From assembly GCA_009599575.1 (NCBI GenBank), contig VWND01000043.1, positions 1 through 64,000 of the forward strand: a DNA stretch of 64,000 nt, in the 5' to 3' direction. The number at the start of each line of letters is the position of its first letter. Within the stretch, counting starts at the first letter, position 1. The notes under the pieces are model-generated. The model ran no database searches, was not told the DNA's origin, and worked only from the letters and a program-made list of their open reading frames with translations. Position numbers and translations under genes: made by a program. This document shows positions 11,601-21,951 of this stretch, in pieces. This DNA comes from Blumeriella jaapii (lineage: Eukaryota; Ascomycota; Leotiomycetes; Helotiales; Drepanopezizaceae).

Positions 11601-12700
11601 TTTACCGAAAGCTTTAAAAAACTAAAACGAATTAAAAAACTATTAAATAAAAAAATAGTTTAAAGAAAAAGCAAAAACCGAGATTAAAAACTTAGAAATT
11701 AAAAAATACTGGAGAATTGTTAAAAAAAATAAAATCATAAAGCTTATTTTACTCAAATGGATTTTTATATACAAAACAAACAGCTTAGGCGAATTGCAGC
11801 GGTGCAGATCGAAATTAATCGTGAAAAAAGATTTTTAAAACGAAATTTTAATTTTTTTTATATACGCAGTTATATTCGCAGCCCGTTTTTTCCGAACGGT
11901 TATAGCGTTAGCGGCTTATTTCGATCTGAAAATTAAGCAATTCGATATAATTAATATATTCGTTAATGCAAAACGAGATTTTAAAAATAAGCTAATTACG
12001 TATTATTTACTTAATAGATTTAAATAATCAGGTATAATAATACAGCTAGATCGAGCTTTGTATAAATTAAAAGATTTTTTAGTTTTTGTGATACGGCGAA
12101 TTCGCTAATATTTTAAAAAAGCTAAAGTTCGAATTAATAAGCGAAAAGCTTTATATATTCGCTAACGAAATGCGAAGCGTATACGTAGCGTTTTACGTCG
12201 ACGATATTTAAATTTTATACCACGTTTTTTATTCGTTAAAAGCCGACGAAATTATTTTCGGTTTGAAAAAAGCTTACGAGCTTATAAATATAAAAAATCT
12301 GGATTATTTTTTCGGAGTTCGTATTTTACGAAACAAAAAAAAAAAAAAAGTTTTTTTGTTTTACGATTCGTATATCGAAAAAATCGCTACGAAGTTTGGT
12401 ATATGCAAAAGGCGCTTTTTAAATACGCTTTTTCTAACTTGCGAATTTGTTAAAAACTTAAGCGTAGCTACGCTTTCGCAAATTAAAAAGTATTAAAAAA
12501 AAGTCGGTTTAATTTTGTATACGGCTATTATGCTTCGATTCGACGTGGCTTTCGCAGCTTTTTAATTTTTTTATTTTTTTATTAATTTAAGTTTTTAATA
12601 TTTCGAAGCAGCTAATTAAACGCTTCGATATTTTTATAAAACGAAGTTTTTAAAAATCGTTTATAGTCGAAAAAAACGGGAAAACCAATTAATAGTTTTT
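11600..12700 (+). pseudogene. pol: G copia-type reverse transcriptase relic
   Basis: The RT begins near 11690 with the YWRIV and KWIFIYKTNSLGEL blocks and continues with ALAAYFDLKIKQFDIINIF at about 11900-11965, the IALAAYFDLEIHQMDV-type motif of copia RTs. The catalytic YVDD at 12194-12205 is intact, followed by a stop. The C-terminal part at 12263-12496 (NLDYFFGVRILRN, then YIEKIATKFGI) matches the copia DLG-YFLGI...Q-YI-KIL-FGM segment. Remaining stops are TAA or TAG. Confidence 0.9.
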
Positions 12701-12775
12701 ATCGACGCTTTTTTCGCCGACGATTTAAAAACTTGGAAATTCTTTTAAAAAAAATTTTTTTTTTTTTTCGAAAGT
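12700..12775 (+). pseudogene. pol: G RNase H, first piece
   Basis: The frame FIDAFFADDLKTWKFF corresponds to the DASFADD-x-x-T-R-R-S start of copia RNase H. It breaks off at the F insertion point at 12775 and resumes at 18762. Confidence 0.85.
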
Positions 12776-12949
12776 TGTAAGGGGGGCGAACGAGCAAAAG
12801 GTTCGTAAGTGATTTGCATTAACTACGGGGTTTCTAAGTTAAAAGTGCTGCGAAGTCTAAGATATAATATATGCGGGCTCCGATGTCACGTGACAACAAC
12901 GTAACTTTCGAACCACGTAACCAACGAACTAATATCTTATCCCTTCATA
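12776..12949 (-). repeat. F 3' LTR (174 bp)
   Basis: It is the partner of 18583-18756 over its full length. It keeps tgtaaggggggcg where the other copy reads tataaaaaaggcg, a pure G-to-A difference. It contains CACGTG at 12887-12892 and attaactac at 12818-12826. The adjacent A/G-rich stretch on the minus strand (about 12950-12980) is a plausible polypurine tract. Confidence 0.95.
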
Positions 12950-14700
12950 TATAATTCTTTTCCATTTTTTTTTTATTTAATTTTTTCGTCGTCGGAATCT
13001 ACTTCTATAAATCGAGCTTCGTTCGCGAAGCGTTTTTGTAAACGAGTGCGGAATTCAGCTGAAATAATAAAAAAAGCAGGCTTTCCTAGTTTCGAAAGCA
13101 AAACAATTGATTCTTTTATAATAAAAAAGGAATTAATAGCAATTTTTTTGTGTTTAGTAACGGTTGTAAAAGCCTTTTTTAATAATAAAAGTTCGTTTTC
13201 GTTATTTATCGATTTGGCATGTTTTCTGTTGATAATTTTAGTTTTAATTAATTCTGTTTTGATCGGATAAGGTTTTTGAAAAAAACGTATAGCAAATTCA
13301 GCTATAAAATTGTATGTGTTAATAACGTTTTTAAATAGTTTTCAAAACTAATCTTCGGCGTTATAGCCACGCTATTATATTAAATAAAAAAAGTTAAGGT
13401 TTCGTTTAAAATCGAAAATAGCGTTTATCGCTTATAACAAGCTTCCGTTTGCGTCGATAAAAACAGGTAAAAAAAAAGGGTTTTTTTGTTTTGGAAAAAG
13501 GTCGTTATAGACAGGTTTAAGCAAATTGGTATAAAAAACAAAATGTAATAGTTTTTATTCGAAAAATAATTTCAGCCTATAATTGTAAAAGCCTAGAATT
13601 TCGGCGATTTTATAAGAACCGTAGAATTTATTATTTAGTTTCTTAACTGGTTTAGTAAAAATTATATTGCGTTTATTAAAAAACATATTATTTTTTATTT
13701 TGTAAACAAATGCTGATTAGCGTTATTAATTAAAATAGTATTTCTGGTCGGCCAACGCTGAAATTAGATTTATACGTAAAAATAGTTTTAACTTTTTTAT
13801 TTTGTCGGCGAAATCGTTTCCTTTCGTATTTGCTATACGTAAAATGCGTAAAATAAAATTTAAAATAAGCTTAAATGAAAAAAAGCTTATTCGAAAATGA
13901 AAGTTTTTATTAGCGTAAAAAAAGGAAACTCCGATGAAAGCGTTTACAGCGTTATTCGCTGCGAATTCAATTAAAAAAAGCTAGTTTTCCCAATTTTTTT
14001 AGGCGTATTCGACGAATTGTTTTAAATAAAAAAATAAATAAGCGTTCGCGTTTTCGATTTGGCCGTTTATTTCGGGATGAAAACTGATAGATAGCGTAAT
14101 ATTAGTTCCGAAACGGTAATTAATAGCTTTTTAGAATTGTGAAACAAACAAAAAACCTCGGTTTAAAATTATAAAATCGGAAAGATTATATAAACGCCAG
14201 ATATTTTTGCAAAACAATTTGGCTAAATCTATCGCTTTTATAATTGTATAACAGGCTGTATAATATCGTTTTTTAATAAAGCGACAAATTATTATTATAA
14301 TTAGATTGTTTCGATTCTTATGCTTTTTTATTGGAAAAAAGCTTATAAAATCGACCGATATATGGCTTTAATAGCGTAAAAAAATAAAAAAAAGTTTAAG
14401 AAATTTTTAATAACGTTGATTAATGTTTGTATTGCGAAAGCAGCTGTTGCAATTACGAATAAATCTTTTGCAATCTTCGGAAATTAATAGCCAATAGTAA
14501 TTTTTATTAATAATTTCGTAAAGTTTGTTTTTGCCAGGATGGCCTGTTTTTATTAAATTATAAGCTATTTATAACAGTCAGGTACGAATAAAAACGTTTA
14601 AATTCGATATATCGGAAACGTAAAGTCGGTTTCGGAAATACAATTTATTATTGCGTATAACGCATTTAAAAAATTGTAACGTTTTGGATTTCGGAATACT
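12950..14700 (-). pseudogene. pol: F integrase and chromodomain relic
   Basis: Reading the minus strand, integrase occupies about 14600-13500. Its C-terminal module at about 13660-13480 reads KLNNKFYGSYKIAEILGF and later VFYTNLLKP, matching KL-KFYGPYKI...NVFH-SLLKP of gypsy integrases. Downstream, at about 13440-13265, the sequence NAIFDFKRNLNFFYLIQYSG followed by an EDW block fits a chromodomain (EILDSR-x-x-G-x-x-YLVKW-GY-x-x-E-W). The forward ORF at 13046-13270 is an antisense shadow of this region. Confidence 0.8.
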
Positions 14701-16300
14701 TTTTGGTTTAAGTATTTCTTTTTTAATAACGATTTATAGCTTATTAATAAAATAATATTTATTTAAAAATCGTAAAAGCTTTTCGTCGTTTGCTTTGGAT
14801 TGTTTTAGCGAAGCCGAAAAAGCGGTTAAAACTTCGGTTAAATAGTGTTTTTTAAAAAGGGTTTGGTTTTGAAATTAAATTTTTTCGTTTAAAAAGTTTT
14901 AAGAAAAATTTTAAAAGCGTCGGGTTAAAAAGTCAGGTTTGCTATTTTGTTTTTCAGATTTAAATATAATTACAAAATCAAAATTAATTAAAAACTCGCT
15001 TTAGCGTATTTAACGCTTATTAAGTTGTTTAATCGTTATAAAATATTTTAAGTTTCGATGGTTTGTAAATATTCGAATTAAATAGGCAGCTTTTTGTAAT
15101 TCGGCTCGCTAATCTTCGAAGCAACGTATAATAGCAAGAAGTTTTTTGTTATAAATTTCGTAGTTGCATTCGGCTGAATCGAATTTTTTCGATATAAAAG
15201 CGACTGAATAAAATACCCTTGTATCGTTCTTTTGAAAAAGAATTTTTAAAAAAACGTAATCAAAAGCGTTAGTTTTAATAAATATTTTTTTGTTAAAATT
15301 AAAATAGGACAACGTAAATACAATCGTAAAAACTGATTTAAGAAATTCGAAGGCTTTTATATAATCGTCGTTAAAATTCCATTTAATATCTTTTTTCGTT
15401 AAATTTACCAAAAGAATAACGATTTTAAAAAAATCCTTAATAAATCGTCGATAAAAATTCGCAAAACTTAAAAACGCTTATACGTTTTTAACGTTGAAAA
15501 AGAAATTTCAGCTCGTAATCGCTTCGAATTTCTTAAGGTTTATTTTGATTTTAGTAGTAAAAATAATTATTTTAAAATAAACGATTTTTTTAAACTTCGA
15601 ACTCGCACTTTTTTATATTTAATTGCAAACCCGCGTCAAAAAAAGCTTGAAAAATAAAATTGACGTATTTTCTGTGTTTTTGAAAGTCGTTTAAATAAAT
15701 TAAAATATCGTTTATATAAGTTGTGCAGAAAATATTTAGGTAAGGTCGTAAAATATCGTTTATACGAAATTAAAACGTGGCGGAAGCGTTGCATAATCCG
15801 AAAAGCATAACCAAAGATTCGAACAGGCTATATTTCGTATTAAATGCAATAAGTTATTTATAGCCTTTTTTTATTCGAATTTTATTAAAAGCGGCGAAAA
15901 CGTCGAGTTTAGTATAATATTTGGCTTTGCTTAGTCGTAAAAGCGTTTTTTAAACCAATAGTAAAAGGTATCGGTTTTTGATTGTAATAACGTTAAAAGC
16001 CTTGTAATCGACGCAAAATCGTAGTTTTTTTTTTAATTTCTTCGCGAATAAGACTAAAAAGGCTGCGAGGAAAAAGCTCGCTCGGATTCAGCCTTTTTCG
16101 AAGTTTTTTTTAAGAAATTTGCGTAAGATTTGAAATTCGTCGATTAATATATTATACAAAAGGTCGTATAAAAGTATTGCTCCAGATCGAAATTTTATCG
16201 TATAATCAACGCCTTTTTTATAAAATATAAGTTTATTAGCTTCGATAAAATTAAAAGCGGCTAAATGATAATAATAGTAAAAAAAAAGTTTTATTCGAAA
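14700..16300 (-). pseudogene. pol: F reverse transcriptase and RNase H relic
   Basis: RT spans about 16200-15560 on the minus strand: LRFCVDYKAFNVITIKNRYL, then YYTKLDVFAAFNKIRI, then FGLCNASATF. The catalytic box at 15707-15718 reads YIND where YIDD/YLDD is expected, a D-to-N loss consistent with RIP. RNase H is at 15411-15100, including FIKTNAFDYV and AFISKKFDSAECNYEIYNK. Translated motifs match fungal chromovirus Pol closely despite many stops. Confidence 0.9.
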
Positions 16301-17160
16301 ATCGATTAGCGGTTTGATTTAGAAAACTAAACGAATATTTTTTAATAAAGCTTCAGCGAAGTAAAGTTCGGCTGAAAATTATTATCGTACAGTCTGAAAA
16401 AGCTTATTTTTTTGCAATTGATCGATTTTAAATAATATAATAAAAAGAGATTCGTCGGTTGGAACGTTTAGTTTGTGTAATTGTTAATTGATTTCGTACA
16501 AAAAAGCTGAAAATACCTCGACTTTTAATTAAAAAGCCAAAATAATAAATACAGCTGCTTTTGTACGACGAGGTGTAATTAATAAAACGACGGTTTTGTA
16601 AAAATAGCGTTTCTGAATTAGGCCTGAAACGGCCAATTAATAAATGCGTCGAGGTAAGCAATTCGTACGGCAGAAATCTGAATTAAAACAAAAGGTGTTC
16701 GTAGTTTAATTAATATAAAAGTTGTGTTTCCGAAGCCACGGCTTTTCTAAAATAAAATCGTATTTTCCTAATATTATAATAAAAGCTGTAATTAGTTCGG
16801 TATGGCCGGCGGTATTAATTTAAAAAGAAACTTAATAAGTAATATCGCCGTAAGTAAAAAAGCGTCCGTTAACCACGGTAAGTTTACGTGAATTGATAAA
16901 TAAAACAAAAGTTAATTCGTAGTATTATACGAAAAAATAATTAATAAAATTATCGGTAGCTCCGGAGTCGTTTAAAAAGTAAATTTTGATATATATACCA
17001 TTAATAATTATAATACAAAGCAATATTAAATATAATTCCGAAACGCCGTTTAAAGCAGATAATTCCAATTTATTTTTCAAAAGTTTCTGATAGTAATAAT
17101 TATTAAAAACAATCAGTTTCCCGACTTTTTTGCTTCGGTTTTAGCCTTTTTAATTCAAAA
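16300..17160 (-). pseudogene. pol: F protease relic
   Basis: The minus strand encodes FLNDSGATDNFIN; the aspartic protease triad DSGA at 16958-16969 is intact. This is the retroviral-type protease that processes Gag-Pol. The surrounding 0.8 kb is coding-like with RIP stops and joins to RT near 16250. Confidence 0.8.
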
Positions 17161-18500
17161 AAAGTCGGAGCAATCAGCAGCGCGGTGTTTATCGCTAGCA
17201 TATTATAAGCAAAAGTTATTAGCAAAAAAATAAATTCGGCGCGCTAACTTTTCGGTATTATTTATTAAGCGTTTGTTTTTGGCTATATCGGCTGCGGTTT
17301 ATATAATTGCTTTGATTTAAATAGCGCTGAGATTTATAAAATCGTTTTAAATAATGGTCGTAATAGCAGTTTTAAATATAAAAGCAGAAAAAATAATTCG
17401 CGTATTGCGGCCTTCGGTTTTATAATAATTAGGATTTAATTATCGAAGAACAGTATCGGTTTCGCGTATTTGAACGCAAAAACTAATAAGATCGGTTTTT
17501 AAATCGGAAAAATTAATATAAAACAAACGAATAATTATATTAAAATAAAAAGTTTCGCGCAGAATAGCGATAGCGGCTTCGTTATTAAACTTAATATAAC
17601 TTTTAATTTCCAGTTAAATGAAAAAAAAAATAAACAGAAATTAATTGTTTTGCTTAAAAAATAAAATTCTTTTAAATACGTCTGCCTGTTGGTTAAGAAT
17701 ATCGAACGATTATTAAAAAACTTAAATTATTTTTGCAATAATCAAATAAAAAAAAATGCCGTTCGTACGTAAATCTTTTTATAAAGCGCTTTTGGCTATA
17801 TCGGAAAGGCGGGAAAAGAAATAACTTATGCGATTCTGTTCGGTCGCATATCAGTTTTGATTAAAACGAAGCTTTAAAATTATATTTTAAAAAAAAGTGG
17901 TAAAATGCTTCGTAACGTTGCCGGTGCTATTCGAACTTATGAACTTATCGGGGTCGAGGAAAGCAGGTGTTTTTTTTTCCGTATTTAAAATATTCGGTGT
18001 ATTTTAACTAGTAGAAGCCTGTCTTCGGAAGTTGGCAAATTCGGTTTCGCGGTTTTAAATCACTTTTTTTTAAAAAGCTTTTTTTTCCTAATATTATATA
18101 CCGTCTGAACATCTAGCTTTTAAGCGAGATTATCCAGTTTAGCCTTAAGTAATACTATTATATCGTTCTGTTTTACCGCGTAAGCGAAAATATCGAAGAT
18201 TTTTTAAAAGCAGGCTTTCGTATTAGCGATCAGAGCGGCGACGATTTAATCGGGGTATTCAAAGTGTTTTAAAATAGAGCAATTGGAAGGTTCCGACAAT
18301 TTAAAAAGTTCCGATATTTTCGATATTAATATCCGTTAAAAAAAAAGCGTGAAATATGTTTTGTTTCGGAATATAGGCAAAAGCAAAACAAGGTTTTTTA
18401 AATATAAGTCTTGTGTTAAAAGAAGTTGTCGTTTCGTAGTTTCGTATGAAAGGTCGTAAAGGTCGTAAGATTATTGTCGCGATAAAATTGATTTTTTGTA
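17160..18500 (-). pseudogene. gag: F gag relic with CCHC zinc knuckle
   Basis: At 17171-17212 (minus) a C-x2-C-x4-H-x4-C knuckle is recognisable: Cys, x, x, Tyr, ASDK, His, RAAD, Cys. The second Cys has become Tyr, as TGT-to-TAT on the coding strand by RIP. Upstream, 18500-17220 is the capsid-like part with repeated stops and no further motif I can name. Confidence 0.75.
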
Positions 18501-18572
18501 TGCGCAAAGGCAAAACAAAATTGACAGGCCTTTTCAGCTCGAAAGCTGAAATAAAAATATCAAAGAAGTTTG

Positions 18573-18581
18573 GTAGTTAAT
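18573..18581 (-). promoter_or_regulatory. F primer-binding site, self-priming type
   Basis: One base inside the 5' LTR end, the minus strand reads ATTAACTAC. This is the exact reverse complement of GTAGTTAAT at 18633-18625 within the R-like part of the same LTR. The geometry is that of Tf1/sushi-group self-priming, in which the transcript's own 5' end pairs with the site after the LTR. There is no TGG tRNA site here. Confidence 0.6.
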
Positions 18582-18582
18582 A

Positions 18583-18756
18583 TATAAAAAAGGCGAACGA
18601 GCAGAAGGTTCGTAGGTGATTTGCATTAACTACGGAGTTTCTAAGTTAAAAATGCTGCGAAGTCTAAGATACAGTGTATGCGGGCTCCGATATCACGTGA
18701 CAACAACGTGACCTTCGGACCACGTGACCAACGAACTGACATCTCATCCCTTCACA
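18583..18756 (-). repeat. F 5' LTR (174 bp)
   Basis: It runs, on the minus strand, from TGTGAAGGGATGAG to a RIP-modified TATA end. It carries two CACGTG boxes (18694-18699 and 18721-18726) and is one of the least RIP-mutated segments of the window. Confidence 0.95.
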
Positions 18757-18761
18757 AAAGT

Positions 18762-19190
18762 GCTATTTTATAAAAGGCTGTACGATAAAACATAATTATT
18801 ATTTTTTCAATTAAAACGGAACTATTTGCTTATATAACGATCGTAAAAAAAATAATAGCATTTTAACGTTTTTTTAAAAAGCTTCGATTCGATATTATTT
18901 TTAAATAAAACGTATATTACGATAATTAGCAAACGATCAGATTAATTGTAAAAAATAAAAAAAATTTTTTTACGAAGCTTCGCTACGTCGATATAAATAA
19001 TATATAAATTCGCTAAAAGTATTAAAATGAAAAGTTTAAAATTATATATTTTTTAATAAATAAAATGTACGTAAACGGTTTTATTAAAAATCTAACCCGA
19101 TAAAAGCACAAAAGTTTCGTTAAATTTTTTAATTTACGAAATTTTCGGAATTTTGTCGAAAAGCTCGATTAATCGAATTGAAAAGCTTGC
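18762..19190 (+). pseudogene. pol: G RNase H, second piece
   Basis: Resuming after F, the frame gives TELFAYITIVKK, then DN-stop-QTIRLI with the catalytic-region Asp at 18921-18923, TKLRYVDINN near 18972, NGFIKNLTR, and KHKSFVKFFNL. This matches the copia RNase H ending (DNQQ-T-I-R-L, KLRHVDI, ADG-TK-L). With 12700-12775 it restores one continuous domain, which proves that F is an insertion. Confidence 0.9.
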
Positions 19191-19741
19191 ATTTTGCAGG
19201 CGTATATTTATTTAAACAGATTTTTATTAAAATTTAAACGCAGCAAAAACCATTTTTTAATTAAAGGAAATTCGAATTTTTCGCAAATTCAGAAACTCAA
19301 AACCAAACCGCTTAATTTTGCAAAAGGTTAAAAATATAATTCGCTAAAACAATAATCCGCGTCCGACGCTCCGCGACAATTAGGCCTGAAATAAATCTTT
19401 TAATAGGCTTTTTAAAAACAATTGCCGCCGGCTGTACAATCGAAGCATTTTTTTTTTTGCGAAGCTTTATTAAATTAAAAATCAGAAACGTTTAGCAAAA
19501 AAATCGCCGCGAAATTTTTTTTTAGATTTTTAAAAACGAAAGCATTTTTTGATAAATCGTGGCCAGGTTTTATTCCGTTAGCACGTAAAATAAAAGTAGA
19601 AGTTTCTATTCGAAAAGCAGAAAGCTAAAAAATCTTACGAGCCGCGGCGAGCTTCGCGTTAATAATACGCTTTGTATTTATTAATTTTGCTTTTGAATTA
19701 CGATCGATTTAAAAGCTTATTTTTTTATATTTTTAAAACCG
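19190..19741 (+). other. G 3' tail of unknown nature
   Basis: About 550 bp between the end of G RNase H and the C-i LTR. One forward frame (about 19360-19700) is coding-like, with AAKFFFRFLKTKAFFDKSW and ILRAAASFALIIRFVF, and only TAA/TAG breaks. I recognise no domain. No similarity to the candidate 5' LTR of G is visible, so the 3' LTR of G was either not reached before C-i inserted or is too decayed. Confidence 0.4.
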
Positions 19742-20007
19742 TGTAAAACGGTGATATCTTGTATTGATAGGAGTTGGTAGTTTTAGCTATGGTCGAGGCA
19801 TGGACCCCTCCGAGACCCCCTGCCATTAACTATTTTCAACAGGTATAAGAGCAAAGCATTCCTTTAGATAGTATCATAAATACGCAGTTCAATTCATACT
19901 TTTATTTATTTTTCTTTTTCTTTTTTCAGTTTTTCTAAAAATTTCTTAGATTATTTTATTTACCGATATATGGCCGTATTAGTTTGGTTTTTTTATTTAT
20001 TTTTATA
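19742..20007 (+). repeat. C-i 5' LTR (266 bp)
   Basis: It runs from TGTAAAACGGTGATA to TTTTATA (family form TTTTACA) and is co-linear with the two C-ii LTRs. Sequence around 19790-19850 (catggacccctccgagacc and aacaggtataagagc) is GC-richer and less RIP-mutated. Confidence 0.95.
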
Positions 20008-20009
20008 TT

Positions 20010-20034
20010 TGATGATTTACGCAGGGATTTAAAC
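20010..20034 (+). promoter_or_regulatory. C-i primer-binding site (tRNA 3' end)
   Basis: Two bases after the LTR the site starts TGATGATTTACGCAGGG and ends in atttaaac. The family form inferred from both copies starts TGG, and its reverse complement contains GTTCAAATCC (tRNA T-arm) and ends in ACCA, as a tRNA 3' end should. TGG-to-TGA here is a mutation. Which tRNA it is cannot be decided; the spacing is one base short of a canonical tRNA. Confidence 0.65.
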
Positions 20035-20702
20035 TTCGGTGTTTCGTTTTTATATATTCGCCGATGCATTTTTTAAATTTTTAGTTAAAATCGATTTCGA
20101 TATTTCGCTATTACGGCTTAAAGGATCTTTTATATGGTGTTGTTCGCAGCTGTATTATATGAAGGATTTTTAATGGTTTTTTTTATTTTGCGTATAGTTA
20201 TTAGATTATAAAAATGTAATATATTTCAGAAACGTTTAAAATTACGGTTAGGCAATTTTGAACCGTGCGAAATTTAAAGCGCGAAAGTCGTTTTTTTGTT
20301 TAAAAATAATAAATCGAATATTGATTCGTACGCTTCGACCGCTGCGCTCGGCCTTTTTGAATTAGATTTTTTTTGGTTAAACGCCTGGCGAAAATTTATC
20401 TTTTTGATTTTACGTTTTATAATTATAACAATTACAATTTGCGGCTTTTTATTAAAAGTAGTAAAGAAATGGCTGTACGTGTATTAGCCTGAGCCACGAA
20501 ATATCGAAACCGTGGATTATATAGTAATATTATATTAATTTAATTAATTTATTAAAAAATAAGTTTTTTAATACGCTATTTAAATATCTGGACGTAATTT
20601 TATTTTATTTAATTTTTTTAGAAAACACAAAAACCTTTTTGATAGCTTTTTTATTAAAAACGATTTTTTTTATATTAAAAACCTTTAATTTACAATTTCA
20701 GA
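20035..20702 (+). other. C-i leader region
   Basis: About 670 bp between primer site and gag. A 63-codon frame at 20296-20487 has a hydrophobic stretch (FIFLILRFIIITITICGFLL) and is partly open in C-ii too (35347-35541, one stop). It is more likely untranslated leader than a gene: the two copies are sisters, so shared openness is weak evidence. Confidence 0.5.
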
Positions 20703-21692
20703 AAACATTTATTTATTTAATTCAAATTCTACCAACACTTTCGCTAATACTATAGATAACGACGCTTTTCGCTTTTTTATGCGAGGCCGTATGCCCCTTT
20801 TTGGCTCCTTTAATGCATTTTTATTTAATGGCGCTAATATTACCGATTTTATCGAAAAATATGAAAAAACCTGCGAGAATTTCGGAATTTTTAAAACTGA
20901 AATGTTCGACAAACTTTTTCGCTATTATGATTTAATTACTAAGGATATTATTAAATCGATGAATAAATAAAAGGCTATTAAGGCTCGAAATTGGCGCAAG
21001 CTAGTTAAAGTTTTGAAATCGGAATTCCGAAATTACGATCGCTAATAAATTCGCGATATTATCGCTTTTTTTAAACAGTTTGTTATAATAATTCGCTAAA
21101 TTAAAAAACTCAAGGCCTATTGTCGTATTTATACGAAGGTTTTTAACGTTTTCGTTAATAAAAAAGTTTTAAGCGAAGTTGAGCAGGAAAAATTGTTTTT
21201 ATTTGGCCTTTTAATTAATATTCGTAATAAGATTATTAAGTATTTTAAAATTGATAAATAAGATTTTAAAATTTTCGATTAGTATTTCAAATTTGTAAAA
21301 TTCGTTTTTAAACAAAACCAAAGCGAACGTATTATCGAGGCTATGAACCAAAAGAAATTTTTCTTTTTTATTTATAAGAAAAACGTGGAAGCTTTAGTGT
21401 AGGAATATGCCCAGCCGCTAAAAGTTACCGAAATCGCCAAAAAACAATTAATTATTATATTATTTAATCGTTTTGCAAAATTTATAAGTTTGGAAAAGCT
21501 TAATAAAAATATCGAAACTTTCGTGTTAAAATTTACCGATATTAAAATTCAAAGATTTTAAAGCAAAGTCGAAGGTTTTATGCAGCAACAGAAGAAACTT
21601 TTCTACGTTAATTTGAATAATGAAAACGATTAAAATAGTTTTTATAATAATTATTTTTTTTAAAATGCGCGAAGCGATTAATTTCGCTAAGC
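20703..21692 (+). pseudogene. gag: C-i gag relic, capsid part
   Basis: A forward frame from about 20703 reads as a Ty3/gypsy capsid: MRGRMPLFG, then NGANITDFIEKYEKTCENFG, DLITKDIIKSMNK, WRKLVKVLKSEFRNYD, AYCRIYTKVFNVF. This corresponds to the F-G-x-N-x-T-x-F-L-x-x-Y-E...R-x-Y-x-x-x-W-x-x-L-x-x-x-L pattern of retrotransposon Gag. Stops are TAA. The frame stops at 21692 where D inserted and continues at 28106. Confidence 0.85.
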
Positions 21693-21951
21693 TGTTACGA
21701 TCCTCCCCTGGCTAATGGTGGTTGCCAGTGGTATGGTTGCCAGTGGTATGATTGCCGGTGGTGTTGGAATAAGATTTGGGCACGAACCATTTCGGCCACT
21801 AGGCCTCGCGCTAAATTACGTGATCCATAAGCGCAACCTACTGTATATAAAGTTCGCGACCCCGAGCATTCTAGTTCGGTGTTTTTTTTTTAATTTACAT
21901 GCGTATCTTTTGGTTTATATTATCTCGATTATTCTTAAGTTAGTTATAATA
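21693..21951 (+). repeat. D 5' LTR (259 bp)
   Basis: It begins TGTTACGATCCTCC and ends TATAATA (TATGACA in the partner). Near the start it has three tandem 15-bp units (21720-21734, 21735-21749, 21750-21764; ggttgccagtggtat type). A TATA-like gtatataaag lies near 21842. Confidence 0.95.

Larger units (their letters stand above)
12776..18756 (-). mobile_element. Ty3/gypsy chromovirus family F, complete element
   Basis: This is a full-length element of 5981 bp bounded by two 174-bp LTRs and flanked by a perfect 5-bp TSD, aaagt (12771-12775 and 18757-18761). Coding order on the minus strand is gag, zinc knuckle, protease, RT, RNase H, integrase, chromodomain. It lies inside the RNase H domain of copia G. 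All frames are broken by RIP-type stops. Confidence 0.96.
6744..19741 (+). mobile_element. Ty1/copia family G, interrupted by F
   Basis: This is the host sequence of the left half: 6744-12775 plus 18762-19741, separated by the F insertion (TSD AAAGT at 12771-12775 and 18757-18761). Domain order is candidate LTR end, primer site, gag, GAG-pre-integrase, integrase, RT, RNase H. Integrase ahead of RT is the diagnostic copia (Pseudoviridae) order. RNase H reads across the F insertion site once F is removed. The right end at 19741 is cut by C-i, so no 3' LTR is visible. The left end is uncertain because B5 abuts it. Confidence 0.85.
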
